Counted from the first letter of the stretch, positions 29,117 to 37,996 are shown. The stretch is 64,000 bases of DNA from JACQFZ01 sp036381895 (GCA_036381895.1 DASVBY010000047.1:31947-95946), one strand, 5' to 3'. The notes: a model not told the origin generated them from the sequence alone. Numbers and translations are program-made.

Positions 29117-29929
29117 TCAGTGCATCGCGCGATCGGCGAAGAAGATGAGAAGCACGCCGGCGGCAATGAGCGCGAGCTGCTGCGCCGTCGCGCTCAGCGC
29201 GGGCCGGCGGTGCAGGCCGGGAATGAGATCGGCGACGGCGATATAGATGAAGCTCGCCGCGGCCGCGGCCAGCACGTACGGCACCGCCGCCATGGCCCAC
29301 GACAGCGAGAAGTACGCGGCCACCCCGCCCGCCACCATGGTCAGGCTGGACAGGACGTTGTAGAGCAGCGCCCGCACGCGTGAATAACCGCTCATGAGCA
29401 GGATGGCGAAGTCGCCGAGCTCCTGCGGCACCTCGTGAGCGATGACCGCGATTGCGGTAACGATGCCGAGATGCACGTCCGCGAGGAACGCGGCCGCGAT
29501 CAGCACGCCGTCGACGAAGTTGTGGATGCCGTCGCCGATCAGTATCAGGCTGCCCGCCGCTGCGCTGCGGGCGTGCTCGATCGCGCCGCCGTGCAGGTGC
29601 GGTGCGCCGTCGCCGGCGCCGCCGTGCACCTCGCAATCGTACGTGTGGCAGTGGCGCCAGATGACCATCTTCTCGAGCAGGAAGAAGCCGAGCAGCGCGA
29701 TCAGCACCGTGAGCGCGATGCCGTGCGCCGTGACCCCGGCGGTTTCGAGCGCGTGCGGCAGCAGCGCGAGGAACGCGCCGCCGAGGAGCGTACCGACGGC
29801 GAAGCTCAACAAGGCGGGCAGCAGGCGCTCGCGCGCCCGATCGGACAGGAGCAGCAGCACGCCGGCGGCGAGCACGCCCAGCACGCCGCCCGCGACGGTG
29901 AGCGCGATGATCCAGGCAAGCGGGTTCAT
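29117..29929 (-). CDS. ZIP-family divalent metal transporter
   Basis: The 270-residue ZIP transporter moves divalent metals, typically zinc, across the inner membrane. It has about eight hydrophobic segments and the two binding-site motifs, HNFVDG (136-141) in TM4 and HEVPQELGD (165-173) in TM5. A His-rich cytoplasmic loop at 93-119 is typical of the family and may bind metal. Residue order is complete. It is followed upstream by pgeF, on the same strand but 66 bp away. The specific metal cannot be told from sequence. Confidence 0.9.
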   Translation of the reverse strand: MNPLAWIIALTVAGGVLGVLAAGVLLLLSDRARERLLPALLSFAVGTLLGGAFLALLPHALETAGVTAHGIALTVLIALLGFFLLEKMVIWRHCHTYDCEVHGGAGDGAPHLHGGAIEHARSAAAGSLILIGDGIHNFVDGVLIAAAFLADVHLGIVTAIAVIAHEVPQELGDFAILLMSGYSRVRALLYNVLSSLTMVAGGVAAYFSLSWAMAAVPYVLAAAAASFIYIAVADLIPGLHRRPALSATAQQLALIAAGVLLIFFADRAMH

Positions 29930-29995
29930 CCGGAGGGGTTATGGTTATCGGAGTCGCGGCATCATACCCGATTCCGACCGGACGCGAGCGGAAAA

Positions 29996-30745
29996 CTACG
30001 CGAGCCAGATGAGCGACGCCATGCGGCCCGTCGCGCCGTCGCGCCGGTGCGAGAAGAAGAGCTCGGGCTGCGAGGCGGTGCAGTACCGGCCGCCGTGGAT
30101 CGCGCGCACGCCGAGCGCCTCGAGGCGCTGGCGCGCGAGCGCGTAGAGATCCAGGTACCACTTGCCTCGACGCGCGGGGGCGAACGCAACGGCGGCTTCC
30201 GGGCGCCGCGAGACGAAAGCGTCGCGCACCTCCCCGCCGACCTCGTACGCCGGGGGGCCGATCGCCGGACCGAGCCACGCGAGCCGGTCCTCGGGCGGGG
30301 CGCGCAGCGCCGCCAGTCCCTGTTCGATCACCCCGCGGGCCAGGCCGCGCCAGCCGGCGTGCAGCAGCGCGACTTCGGTGCCGGCGCGATCGCACAGGAA
30401 AATCGGCAGGCAGTCGGCGGTGAGCACCGCGCAGATCACGCCGCGCGAGCGCGTGTAGGCGCCGTCCGCGCGCGTACCCGGCGCCGCCCGCGCCGCGTCG
30501 ACCACGTCGGACCCGTGCACCTGCTCGAGCCATACGGGATCCGCCGGCAGCACGGCGCGCAGGCGCGCCCGGTTCTCGCGCACGTGCGCCGGGTCGTCGC
30601 CGACGTGTGCGCCGAGATTGAACGAACAGTACGCGCCGCGGCTCACGCCTCCGGCGCGCGTCGTGACGAGTGCGCGCACCGACGCCGGCGCCGGCCAGTC
30701 GGGCACGATGAACTGCTGTACGCCTTGCCGCTGCTCGCCGTTCAT
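29996..30745 (-). CDS. pgeF: Peptidoglycan editing factor PgeF (YfiH/laccase-domain protein)
   Basis: The 249-residue YfiH-family protein (formerly called polyphenol oxidase) has been tied to peptidoglycan editing and to purine nucleoside hydrolysis. Visible are TTRAGGVS, the zinc/copper-site residues in EQVHG, TADCLP and HAGWRG, and GPAIGPPAYEVG. The length is normal. In many gammaproteobacteria this gene follows rluD and precedes clpB; here it is separate from both. The ATG at 30745 gives the usual short N-terminal tail. Confidence 0.9.
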   Translation of the reverse strand: MNGEQRQGVQQFIVPDWPAPASVRALVTTRAGGVSRGAYCSFNLGAHVGDDPAHVRENRARLRAVLPADPVWLEQVHGSDVVDAARAAPGTRADGAYTRSRGVICAVLTADCLPIFLCDRAGTEVALLHAGWRGLARGVIEQGLAALRAPPEDRLAWLGPAIGPPAYEVGGEVRDAFVSRRPEAAVAFAPARRGKWYLDLYALARQRLEALGVRAIHGGRYCTASQPELFFSHRRDGATGRMASLIWLA

Positions 30746-31135
30746 TCGTCGAGCGCTACGATCCGGGCAAACGGCGCGGCGGTCAAGCCGACGCTGCCGA
30801 CGAGCCGATCCCGTGCCGGTACTCGTGGCCGTCCAGGCAGCCGTCCGGCGAGAGCGAGCGCACCGGGCAGGTCACGGCGCGCGCGCCGGGAGATCCTCAC
30901 AGGTCGGACTTGGACAATCGAGCCGCGCGAGAGCACGCGCGGCCGGCAGTGCCGGCGGCGCGGACGCCGACTGCCGCGGACGAACCCCGATTCTGGCTCG
31001 ACGTGGAATGCGGATAGCGGCGGTTCGCGCGGCTCCGCGGGAAGAATCCCGAGGCGCGCCGCAGGCGCCGATCGGGAGCAACTGCATCAGCTGTCGAGGC
31101 GAGCCGCCTGCCGGCCACGAATGCCCCAACGAGCG
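30746..31135. other. 390 bp without a recognised gene
   Basis: Between the pgeF start and the bTHX terminator I see no supported coding region. A 64-codon minus-strand frame (30742-30936) abuts pgeF, but it has no family resemblance and no good ribosome-binding site. It presumably holds the pgeF promoter; no clear consensus was found. Confidence 0.4.
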
Positions 31136-31160
31136 AACGGCGCTGCGGGGCAGCGCCGTT
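31136..31160 (-). terminator. Hairpin after the bTHX gene
   Basis: AACGGCGCTG (31136-31145) and CAGCGCCGTT (31151-31160) form a perfect 10-bp stem with a 5-nt loop, 7 bp past the bTHX stop. The T-tract on the minus strand is weak, so efficiency is uncertain. Confidence 0.65.
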
Positions 31161-31167
31161 CTTCGCT

Positions 31168-31317
31168 CTACGCGGCGCTCGATCGCGGAGTCTGCCGGCG
31201 CGGCGGCTGGTTCGCAGGCGCAGCGGCTTGCCGCTTCTTGTCCTCCTTCGGCCGCGTCTTGCCGTGGGTACCGCGAAAGAGCTTGCCACGGCGGGTGCGG
31301 ATGTCGCCTTTGCCCAT
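31168..31317 (-). CDS. 30S ribosomal subunit protein bTHX
   Basis: This 49-residue protein is the small ribosomal protein bTHX, with the signature MGKGDIRTRRGKLFRGTHGK (1-20) and KTRP. In Thermus, Thx sits in the 30S head. The basic N-terminal half matches; the C-terminal half is Ala/Pro-rich and longer than in the shortest homologues. The ATG at 31317 has GAGGG 6 nt upstream. A hairpin follows the stop. It lies 46 bp downstream of the MscS-like gene on the same strand. Confidence 0.88.
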   Translation of the reverse strand: MGKGDIRTRRGKLFRGTHGKTRPKEDKKRQAAAPANQPPRRQTPRSSAA

Positions 31318-31363
31318 GGTGCCCTCGTTGCCTGTTGAGTGCGATGCCGTGCGAAACGGCGCT

Positions 31364-31882
31364 CTATTCTTTAATGACCGTAATGGGATTTGTAAAGAGC
31401 ACCGAGTTCGGAATGAGAATGCGGCGCGCTTCCTGCTGCAGCGTCGTGTAGCGGAGATCGATCGCGACCACGGTGCCCTCGTGCCCGCTTACGCTGATGC
31501 GGTCGTTCACGCCGAACGGACGGTAGAGCAGCAACAGCACGCCGGCGAGCAGGTTCGAGATCGTGTCTTTGAGCGCGAATCCGAGCGCGAAGCCGGTAAG
31601 GCCGAGACCCGCGACGAGCGCGGCAATATTCACCCCGAGCGTGCCGAGCGCAGTAACGACGCCGAGGCCGACCAGCGTGAAGCGCGCGGTGCGCGACAAG
31701 AGCGCCGCCACGAGCATGTTGATGCGCGCGAAGCCCGTGACGCGCCGGATGGCGCGGTCGGCGACGGTCGCAGCGACCCAGAACGCGGCGACGATCACGA
31801 GTGCGACCAGCGCCCGGGGACCCCAGAGCACCGCGAGTGTCTGCAGGTGATCGGCTATGGATTCGAGCGTAGCGCGCCCCAC
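31364..31882 (-). CDS. Small MscS-like mechanosensitive channel
   Basis: The 172-residue protein contains the MscS core: two or three hydrophobic helices, the glycine/alanine-rich pore helix (AALVAGLGLTGFALGFALKD) and the middle beta domain with GVNDRISV, GTVVAIDL and IPNSVLF. It ends right after the beta domain, so the large C-terminal vestibule of full MscS is missing. Small members like this are known. It likely releases solutes on osmotic downshock. It follows rluB by 75 bp. Confidence 0.85.
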   Translation of the reverse strand: MGRATLESIADHLQTLAVLWGPRALVALVIVAAFWVAATVADRAIRRVTGFARINMLVAALLSRTARFTLVGLGVVTALGTLGVNIAALVAGLGLTGFALGFALKDTISNLLAGVLLLLYRPFGVNDRISVSGHEGTVVAIDLRYTTLQQEARRILIPNSVLFTNPITVIKE

Positions 31883-31957
31883 GGCTCAGCGGACGAGCGG
31901 CCGGGCGCACTCATCCGACGCGCAGCGCGCGACCGTCCTCTCTTGCACAGTCATGGC

Positions 31958-32920
31958 TCAACGTCTCCGCGGCAGCGACCGTCGACTCCGCCCGGGCGGC
32001 GCGCCGCGCGTACGCGCACCGCGGCCGCTCCGTTCCCCTGGCGGGGGCGGCCTCAGGCCCGCCGCCGCGTATAGCGCATCCCGCTCGGCCGCCTCGAGCT
32101 CCATCGAACGGCCGGGGCGCAGCAGCCGGGGCAGATGGACGGGACCGTAGCGTACGCGGATGAGTCGGCTCACCTGCGCGCCGACCGCCTCCCACATGCG
32201 CCGGACCTCCCGGTTGCGCCCCTCCCGGATCACCACATGGTACCAGCGGTTCGCGCCGGTGCCGCCGGCCTCCCGGATCGCCTCGAACCGCGCCGGTCCG
32301 TCGTCCAGCATGACTCCCGCGGTCAGCCGCTCCAGCGCCTCCGGTGCCACTTCGCCGAGGACGCGCACGGCGTACTCGCGCTCGACCTGACTCGCCGGGT
32401 GCATGAGCTTATGCGCGAGCTCGCCGTCGGTCGTGAAAAGCAGCAAGCCGGAGGAGTTGAGATCGAGGCGGCCGATTGCGATCCAGCGCCCGGTGCGCAG
32501 GGCCGGAAGGTTTTCGAACACCGTCGGTCGGCCTTCCGGGTCGTGGCGCGTGCTCACCTCCCCTTCGGGCTTGTGGTACGCCAGCACGCGCCGCTTCGGC
32601 GCGAGCGCCGCCCAGGGCACCGGCCGACCGTCGATGCATACGCGCTGACCGGGCTGCACCCGATCGCCGAGCCGTGCCGGGCGCCCGTCCACGGTCACGC
32701 GCCCCTGTTCGATCCAGCGCTCCAACTCGCGGCGCGAGCCGGCCCCGGCGCGCGCGAGCACCTTCTGCAGCTTTTCGCTGCCGCCGTCGTTCCCGCGAAC
32801 GGCTCCACGTCGCTTCATGAGATCGAACGAAGGATTGCGCGCCGTGGCGCCGGACGGCGACGGCGCGGCACGAGCGCTGCGTCCCGCCGCGATGCCCCCG
32901 CGCACCGGGGAGCCGCGCAA
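31958..32920 (-). CDS. rluB: 23S rRNA pseudouridine synthase RluB-like
   Basis: The 320-residue enzyme has an S4 RNA-binding domain (about 48-105) and a RsuA/RluB catalytic domain with GRLDLNSSGLLLFT, catalytic Asp153. It modifies U2605 in 23S rRNA (RluB) or a related site. The TTG start at 32920 is preceded by AGGGAGG at 8-nt spacing, better than the ATG at 32818, which has none; the 34-residue N-terminal extension is low complexity. The C-terminal tail is Arg-rich. It follows scpB by 17 bp. Confidence 0.88.
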   Translation of the reverse strand: MRGSPVRGGIAAGRSARAAPSPSGATARNPSFDLMKRRGAVRGNDGGSEKLQKVLARAGAGSRRELERWIEQGRVTVDGRPARLGDRVQPGQRVCIDGRPVPWAALAPKRRVLAYHKPEGEVSTRHDPEGRPTVFENLPALRTGRWIAIGRLDLNSSGLLLFTTDGELAHKLMHPASQVEREYAVRVLGEVAPEALERLTAGVMLDDGPARFEAIREAGGTGANRWYHVVIREGRNREVRRMWEAVGAQVSRLIRVRYGPVHLPRLLRPGRSMELEAAERDALYAAAGLRPPPPGERSGRGARTRGAPPGRSRRSLPRRR

Positions 32921-32937
32921 GCCGCCCGCCTCCCTGT

Positions 32938-33687
32938 TCAGTTCTGGGGTGGACCGGAATCGGCGTAGACCGGCGTCCGCTCCACGGCCTCCTCCGCGCT
33001 CGCCGCCTGCTCCGCCCCTGCGCCGTCCTCGGCCTCGCCTGCCGCTCGCGCGGCCTGCGGATCAGGGCCCGGCTCGGCGCCGTTCCCGTCGTCGGCGGGC
33101 GCAGCCTCCGGTTCGCCGGCGCCCGCCTCGCGGTCGAGCTCGGCGGCGATCGCGCCGATATCGCGCAGCTCCGCGAGCGGCGGCAGGTCCTCGAGCTTGC
33201 TCAGATTGAAGTACTCGAGGAACGCGCGCGTCGTGCCGTAGAGCGCCGGCCGCCCGGGCACCTCCCGCCGCCCGACTTCGCGGATCCAGCCGCGCGCGAG
33301 CAGCGTCTTGATGATCTCGGTGCTCACGGCGACGCCGCGGATCTCCTCGATGTCGCCGCGCGTCACCGGCTGGCGATACGCGATGATCGCGAGCGTCTCG
33401 AGCAGCGCGCGCGAGTAGCGCGCCGGACGCTCCTCGACGAGACGCGCGAGGAAGGCACTGTACTTCTCGCGCGTCTGCAGCCGATAGCCCTTGTCGATCC
33501 GCTTCAGCTCGATGCCGCGCTCGGCGTATTCGGCTTCGAGCTGCTCGAGCGCGGCGCGAATGTCCTCGCGCGCCGGCCGCGAGTCCTCCGGGAACATCGC
33601 GGCCATGCGCTCGATCGTGAGCGGCTGGCCTGCGATCAGCAGCGCCGCCTCGACGATATTCTTGAGCTCGTTCGGTTCCCCGCTCAT
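32938..33687 (-). CDS. scpB: Segregation and condensation protein ScpB
   Basis: ScpB is a winged-helix kleisin-associated subunit that works with ScpA and SMC in chromosome condensation. The 249-residue protein has the two winged-helix domains in about 1-175 (including AIIAYRQPVTRGDIEEIRG) followed by an Ala/Glu/Pro-rich tail of about 70 residues not needed for the fold. The ATG at 33687 overlaps the scpA stop by 1 nt (TGATG), so the pair is translationally coupled. smc is present 19 kb away. Confidence 0.95.
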   Translation of the reverse strand: MSGEPNELKNIVEAALLIAGQPLTIERMAAMFPEDSRPAREDIRAALEQLEAEYAERGIELKRIDKGYRLQTREKYSAFLARLVEERPARYSRALLETLAIIAYRQPVTRGDIEEIRGVAVSTEIIKTLLARGWIREVGRREVPGRPALYGTTRAFLEYFNLSKLEDLPPLAELRDIGAIAAELDREAGAGEPEAAPADDGNGAEPGPDPQAARAAGEAEDGAGAEQAASAEEAVERTPVYADSGPPQN

Positions 33688-34490
33688 CAAGCAGCCGCCT
33701 TTACGTGAATGGGGGCGTAGGGCTCTTGCTGTATCACGACGATCAAGGCCTCCTTCAGCAGCTCGAGCACCGCCATGAAGGTCACCACCAGACCGAGGCG
33801 GCCCTCGCGCGGCTCGAACAGCGCTTCGAAACTGACGAAATCCACGGCGTTGACGCGCGCGAGGATCTCGGTCATGCGCTCGCGGACCGACAGCGCTTCG
33901 AGCCGCACGCGGTGATGGCGGTAGAGCGCCGCCCGCTCCATGACCTGGCGGAACGCGTCGACCAGCTCGTACAGCTGCACGTTCGGCAGCGGCTTGCGGT
34001 GCGGCAGATGGTCGGTGTTGATCGCGACCAGATGGATCTCGCGCCCGACCCGCGGCAACCGGTCGATGTTCTCCGCCGCCTGGCGGTAGCGTTCGTATTG
34101 CTGCAGCCGCCGCACGAGCTCGGCGCGCGGATCCTCCTCCGCTTCTTCGCTCGCGGTCTGCGGGCGCGGCAGCAGCATGCGCGACTTGATCTCGGCCAGC
34201 ATCGCGGCCATCACCAGGTACTCCGCCGCGAGCTCGAGCTTGAGCTCCTGCATGAGCTCGATGTAGCCCATGTACTGGCGCGTCACTTCCGCGATCGGGA
34301 TATCGAGGATGTCGAGATTCTGCTTGCGGATCAGGTAGAGCAGCAGGTCGAGCGGCCCCTGGAAGGTTTCCAGGAACACCTCGAGCGCGTCCGGCGGAAT
34401 GTAAAGGTCCTCCGGCAGCTGCACCACGGCGTCGCCGCGCACCACGGCAATCGGGCGGGCGGCGGCGTTCGCGTCGGCCGGCGTCGTCAT
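33687..34490 (-). CDS. scpA: Segregation and condensation protein ScpA
   Basis: ScpA is the kleisin subunit bridging SMC heads. The 267-residue protein has the conserved N-terminal FQGPLDLLLYLIRKQNLDI segment, which binds SMC, and EYLVMAAMLAEIKSRMLLP, which binds ScpB, plus the C-terminal winged helix. The ATG at 34490 overlaps the trpS stop by 4 nt (ATGA). An N-terminal tail of about 30 residues precedes the kleisin core. Confidence 0.95.
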   Translation of the reverse strand: MTTPADANAAARPIAVVRGDAVVQLPEDLYIPPDALEVFLETFQGPLDLLLYLIRKQNLDILDIPIAEVTRQYMGYIELMQELKLELAAEYLVMAAMLAEIKSRMLLPRPQTASEEAEEDPRAELVRRLQQYERYRQAAENIDRLPRVGREIHLVAINTDHLPHRKPLPNVQLYELVDAFRQVMERAALYRHHRVRLEALSVRERMTEILARVNAVDFVSFEALFEPREGRLGLVVTFMAVLELLKEALIVVIQQEPYAPIHVKAAA

Positions 34491-35707
34491 TTGTACCCGA
34501 GGCCCATCGCCTCGCGCACTTCCGCCAGGGTCGCTTCCGCGACCTCGCGCGCCTTGCGCGTGCCGTCGGCGAGGATCGTGCGGACCGTGGCGGGATCGCG
34601 CTCGAGCTCGGCGGCGCGCGCCTGTATCGGCGCGAGCTCCGCCAGGATCGCGTCGATCACCGGGCGCTTGCACTCGAGGCAGCCGATGCCGGCCGTGGTA
34701 CAGCCTGCGCGCACCCACTGCTGCGTCTTCTCGTCGGAGTAGACCGCGTGCAGCTGCCACACGGGGCACTTGTCGGGATCGCCCGGGTCGGAGCGCCGCA
34801 CCCGCGCCGGATCGGTCGGCATGGTTCGCAGCTTCTCTTCCACCTGCTTCGGCGGGTCGCGCAGACTGATGGTGTTGCCGTAGGACTTTGACATCTTGCG
34901 GCCGTCGAGCCCGGGCATCCGCGACGCCGGCGTCAGCAGCGGCTGCGGCTCCGGCAGGATGATCTTGCCGCCGCCCTCGAGATAGCCGTACAGCCGCTCG
35001 CGGTCGCCGAGCGAGATGTTCTTCTGCCGCTCGAGGAGCGCCCGGGCGCGCTCGAGCGCGTCGCGCTCGCCGCGCTCGAGCCAGGCCGCGCGCAGCTCGC
35101 GATAGAGCCTCGCGTTCTTCCGGCCGAGGCGCACGATCGCCTCTTCGGCGAGCTGCTCGTAGCCCGGCTCGCGGCCGTACAGGTGATTGAACCGCCGCGC
35201 CACCTCGCGCGTGAGCTCGACGTGCGGCACCTGGTCCTCCCCGACCGGCACGTACGACGCCCGGTAGATGAGGATGTCGGCGCTCTGCAGCAGCGGATAA
35301 CCGAGAAAGCCGTAGGTGGCGAGGTCCTTGTCCTTGAGCTGCTCCTGCTGATCCTTGTAAGTCGGCACGCGCTCGAGCCACGAGAGCGGCGTGATCATCG
35401 ACAGCAGCAGGTGCAGCTCGGCGTGTTGCGGCACGCGCGACTGGACGAAGATCGTCGCGTAGTTCGGGTCAACGCCGGCCGCGAGCCAGTCGGTGACCAT
35501 GTTCCACACGTTCTCCTCGATGACCTGCGGTTCGTCGTAGTCGGTGGTAAGCGCGTGCCAGTCGGCCACGAAGAAGTAGCAGTCGTACTCGTTCTGCAGC
35601 CGCACCCAGTTCTTGAGCACGCCATGGTAGTGCCCGAGGTGCAGCGCACCCGTCGGGCGCATGCCGGAGAGAACCCGCGGCGCTTCGACCGAGAGGACGG
35701 CGCTCAT
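34487..35707 (-). CDS. trpS: Tryptophan--tRNA ligase
   Basis: TrpS charges tRNA-Trp. The 406-residue protein has the class I signatures HLGHY (23-27) and KMSKS (271-275). It is about 70 residues longer than the common 335-residue enzyme because of a charged insertion at about 183-250. Similar long forms occur in some gammaproteobacteria. The ATG at 35707 lies 3 nt after the site-2 protease stop. Its 4-nt overlap with scpA shows that it is in the same transcript as the condensin subunits. Confidence 0.95.
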   Translation of the reverse strand: MSAVLSVEAPRVLSGMRPTGALHLGHYHGVLKNWVRLQNEYDCYFFVADWHALTTDYDEPQVIEENVWNMVTDWLAAGVDPNYATIFVQSRVPQHAELHLLLSMITPLSWLERVPTYKDQQEQLKDKDLATYGFLGYPLLQSADILIYRASYVPVGEDQVPHVELTREVARRFNHLYGREPGYEQLAEEAIVRLGRKNARLYRELRAAWLERGERDALERARALLERQKNISLGDRERLYGYLEGGGKIILPEPQPLLTPASRMPGLDGRKMSKSYGNTISLRDPPKQVEEKLRTMPTDPARVRRSDPGDPDKCPVWQLHAVYSDEKTQQWVRAGCTTAGIGCLECKRPVIDAILAELAPIQARAAELERDPATVRTILADGTRKAREVAEATLAEVREAMGLGYK

Positions 35708-35710
35708 GCG

Positions 35711-36382
35711 TCAGAGCCCCACGGCCCGGGTGACCAGGCCGTGGAAGAATTGCACCGGAGGCATCAGGATCAAGGACAGCGCGCCGGTCGCGAGCAGCGC
35801 GAGCAGGATGAAGAAGCCGTATGGCTCGAGGCGGCTCAGCTGCCACGCGAGCGGGCCGGGCAGGATACCGACGGCGACGCGACCACCGTCGAGCGGCGGC
35901 ACGGGCAGGAGGTTCAGCACCATGAGGATCAGGTTGATGCCGATGCCCCAGACGCCCATGTGGACGAGCGGCACGGCGATCCAGGCCGCGCCGGCGGGAA
36001 GCATGGTGCTCACCTTGATGACGAACGCCCAGAGCAGCGCCATTAAAAGGTTCGCGGCGGGCCCGGCGGCGGCGACGATCGCCATATCGCGCTTCGGGTG
36101 CCGCAGGTTCTCCCAGGTGACGGGCACGGGCTTTGCCCAGCCGAATATGAACGGCCGACCGCCGCTCAGGTAACCGAGAACGAGCAGGCTCGCCGGCACG
36201 AGGATCGTGCCGACCGGATCGATGTGCTTGATCGGATTGAGCGTGAGCCGCCCGAGCCGCTGCGCCGTCGGATCGCCGAGGTATTTCGCCACCCAGCCAT
36301 GCGCCACTTCGTGCACGGTGATTGCGAATAGAACAGGGAGGATCGCTACCGCGATTTCCTGTGGGAGGGTTAATTCGCCCAT
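35711..36382 (-). CDS. Site-2 protease family (M50) membrane protein
   Basis: The 223-residue polytopic protein has the zinc-binding HEVAH motif (24-28) and the second motif LPVPPLDGGR (about 159-168), typical of the small M50/RseP-like peptidases without PDZ domains. The active site would sit inside the membrane. Substrate is unknown. It lies between yciO and trpS, 3 bp from trpS; this placement recurs in many genomes. Confidence 0.9.
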   Translation of the reverse strand: MGELTLPQEIAVAILPVLFAITVHEVAHGWVAKYLGDPTAQRLGRLTLNPIKHIDPVGTILVPASLLVLGYLSGGRPFIFGWAKPVPVTWENLRHPKRDMAIVAAAGPAANLLMALLWAFVIKVSTMLPAGAAWIAVPLVHMGVWGIGINLILMVLNLLPVPPLDGGRVAVGILPGPLAWQLSRLEPYGFFILLALLATGALSLILMPPVQFFHGLVTRAVGL

Positions 36383-36458
36383 CGCGGCCGGCAGTATAAC
36401 AGGGCGCGGCGCAACGATGCATGACCCCGCGCCGGGCGGTTGCGCCCGCGGGCGGCGC

Positions 36459-37094
36459 TCACGCGTGCGCGGCCGGCTCGAAGTCGGTGGTGTCGCCGCG
36501 CCCGCGGCGCGCGATCCGGACCGCCCCGTCCTCGAGCACGACGACCGTCGTCGGTTCCCAGCCGCAGTTGCCGCCGTCGATCACGAGATCGACCTGATGC
36601 TCCAGGCGGGCGCGGATCGTCTCGGCGTCGTGCTGCGGCAACTCCTCGCCGGGAAGGATCAGGGTGACGCTCATGAGCGGCTCGCGCAACTCGGCGAGGA
36701 GCGCCTGGGCGATGTTGTGGTCCGGCACGCGCAGCCCGATCGTCCTGCGCCGCGGGTGCTGCAGGCGCCGCGGCACCTCGCGCGTGGCCCGCAGTATAAA
36801 GGTGTAGGGGCCGGGCGTATGCGCGCGCAGGATGCGGTAATCGCTGTTGCTGAGCCGCGCGTAGAGCGCCACCTCGGAGAGGTCGCGGCAGACGAGCGTG
36901 AAATTGTGCCGGCCGTCGAGTGCCCGAATGCGGCGGATGCGCTCCATCGCCGCCTTGTCGCCGATGTGGCACCCGAGGGCGTAGCTCGAATCGGTCGGGT
37001 AAACGATGACGCCGCCGTCGCGGATGATCTCGACCGCGCGACGAACGAGACGCGGTTGCGGATTGTCCGGGTGAATCTGGAAGTACTGGGCCAT
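36459..37094 (-). CDS. YciO/YrdC/Sua5-family protein
   Basis: The 211-residue protein has the Sua5/YrdC fold with VIVYPTDSSYALGCHIGDK (about 30-48), TPGPYTFIL and IGLRVPDH. YrdC/TsaC makes threonylcarbamoyl-adenylate for tRNA t6A; YciO is a paralogue whose residues are similar. The pairing with rnm and a site-2 protease resembles the yciO context, so this is more likely YciO than the essential TsaC. Start ATG at 37094. It is 20 bp downstream of rnm on the same strand. Confidence 0.88.
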   Translation of the reverse strand: MAQYFQIHPDNPQPRLVRRAVEIIRDGGVIVYPTDSSYALGCHIGDKAAMERIRRIRALDGRHNFTLVCRDLSEVALYARLSNSDYRILRAHTPGPYTFILRATREVPRRLQHPRRRTIGLRVPDHNIAQALLAELREPLMSVTLILPGEELPQHDAETIRARLEHQVDLVIDGGNCGWEPTTVVVLEDGAVRIARRGRGDTTDFEPAAHA

Positions 37095-37114
37095 GTCGCA
37101 AAGCGTCGGCCGTC

Positions 37115-37963
37115 TCAGCTGGAGGCGCCGCGCAGCGCGGGCGCCTCGCACACCGGCGTGAGCTCCGACGGCAGCGCCGGCAGGCGCCCCACGTCGATCC
37201 ACTGCTGCTCTGGCCCATGGTAATCGGAGCCGGCGGACGCGAAAAGCTCGAGCTCGAGCGCGAGCCGCGCGAGCTGCGCGGTGGCCGCGGGCGGCTGTGC
37301 ACCGGAGATGACCTCGAGTGCCTCCCCGCCGCAGGCGCGAAATTCCTCGAGCAGGCGCCGCAGCTTCCCGCCGCTCAGCGCGTAGCGCGCAGGATGGGCG
37401 ACAACGGCGATGCCGCCGGCGCCCCGTATCCAGCCGACCGCTTCCTCGAGCGCCGCCCAGCGACCGGGCACGTGCGCGACGCGCCCGCGGCCGAGGTACT
37501 GCTTGAACGCCTGCCCCATGGTCGCGACGAATCCCTGCCGCACCAGATCGCGCGCGAAGTGGGTGCGCGACACCACCGCCCCCTTGGCGAGGCCGCGTGC
37601 CCGCTCGTAGGCGCCCTCGATGTTCTTCTTGCGCAGCCGCCGCCCGATTTCCTGCGCACGCCACGCCCGGAACTCGCGCAGCCGCGCGAGCCCGGCCTGG
37701 AGCGGCGCGTGCGCCACATCGACGCCGAGGCCGACGACATGCACCGTCTGCTGCTTCCAGGTAACGGAGATCTCGACCCCGGGAACGAGGCGCAGGCCGA
37801 GGTGCGCCGCCGCGGCGCGCGCTTCCGCGATCCCATCCGTCGCATCGTGGTCCGTCAGCGCGAGCGTATGCACGCCGTTCGCGTGCGCTCGTTCGACCAG
37901 CTCGCCCGGCGCAAGCGTGCCGTCCGAGTACGTGCTGTGCGTATGGAAGTCATGACCGGTCAT
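37115..37963 (-). CDS. rnm: PHP-domain phosphoesterase RNase AM (YciV)
   Basis: The 282-residue PHP phosphoesterase matches RNase AM/YciV (TrpH), which trims 5' ends of rRNA and hydrolyses 3',5'-nucleotide bisphosphate. Motifs HTHSTYSDG (7-15), LTDHDATDG (36-44), VPGVEIS, HPARYALSG and SDYHG bind the metal cluster. The length is normal. It is first of the minus-strand run rnm-yciO-site-2 protease-trpS-scpA-scpB-rluB. Divergent from the gene at 38010. Confidence 0.9.
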   Translation of the reverse strand: MTGHDFHTHSTYSDGTLAPGELVERAHANGVHTLALTDHDATDGIAEARAAAAHLGLRLVPGVEISVTWKQQTVHVVGLGVDVAHAPLQAGLARLREFRAWRAQEIGRRLRKKNIEGAYERARGLAKGAVVSRTHFARDLVRQGFVATMGQAFKQYLGRGRVAHVPGRWAALEEAVGWIRGAGGIAVVAHPARYALSGGKLRRLLEEFRACGGEALEVISGAQPPAATAQLARLALELELFASAGSDYHGPEQQWIDVGRLPALPSELTPVCEAPALRGASS

Positions 37964-37996
37964 CCGGACGGCGCCCCGCGGCCAGAGAAAGCCCGC

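Noticed and set aside
30742..30936. A 64-codon minus-strand frame overlapping the pgeF start
   Set aside because: No homology seen and no ribosome-binding site; probably chance.
32816..32818. ATG at 32818 as the rluB start
   Set aside because: It has no Shine-Dalgarno, whereas TTG at 32920 has AGGGAGG at 8-nt spacing. It remains possible because the extension is low complexity.
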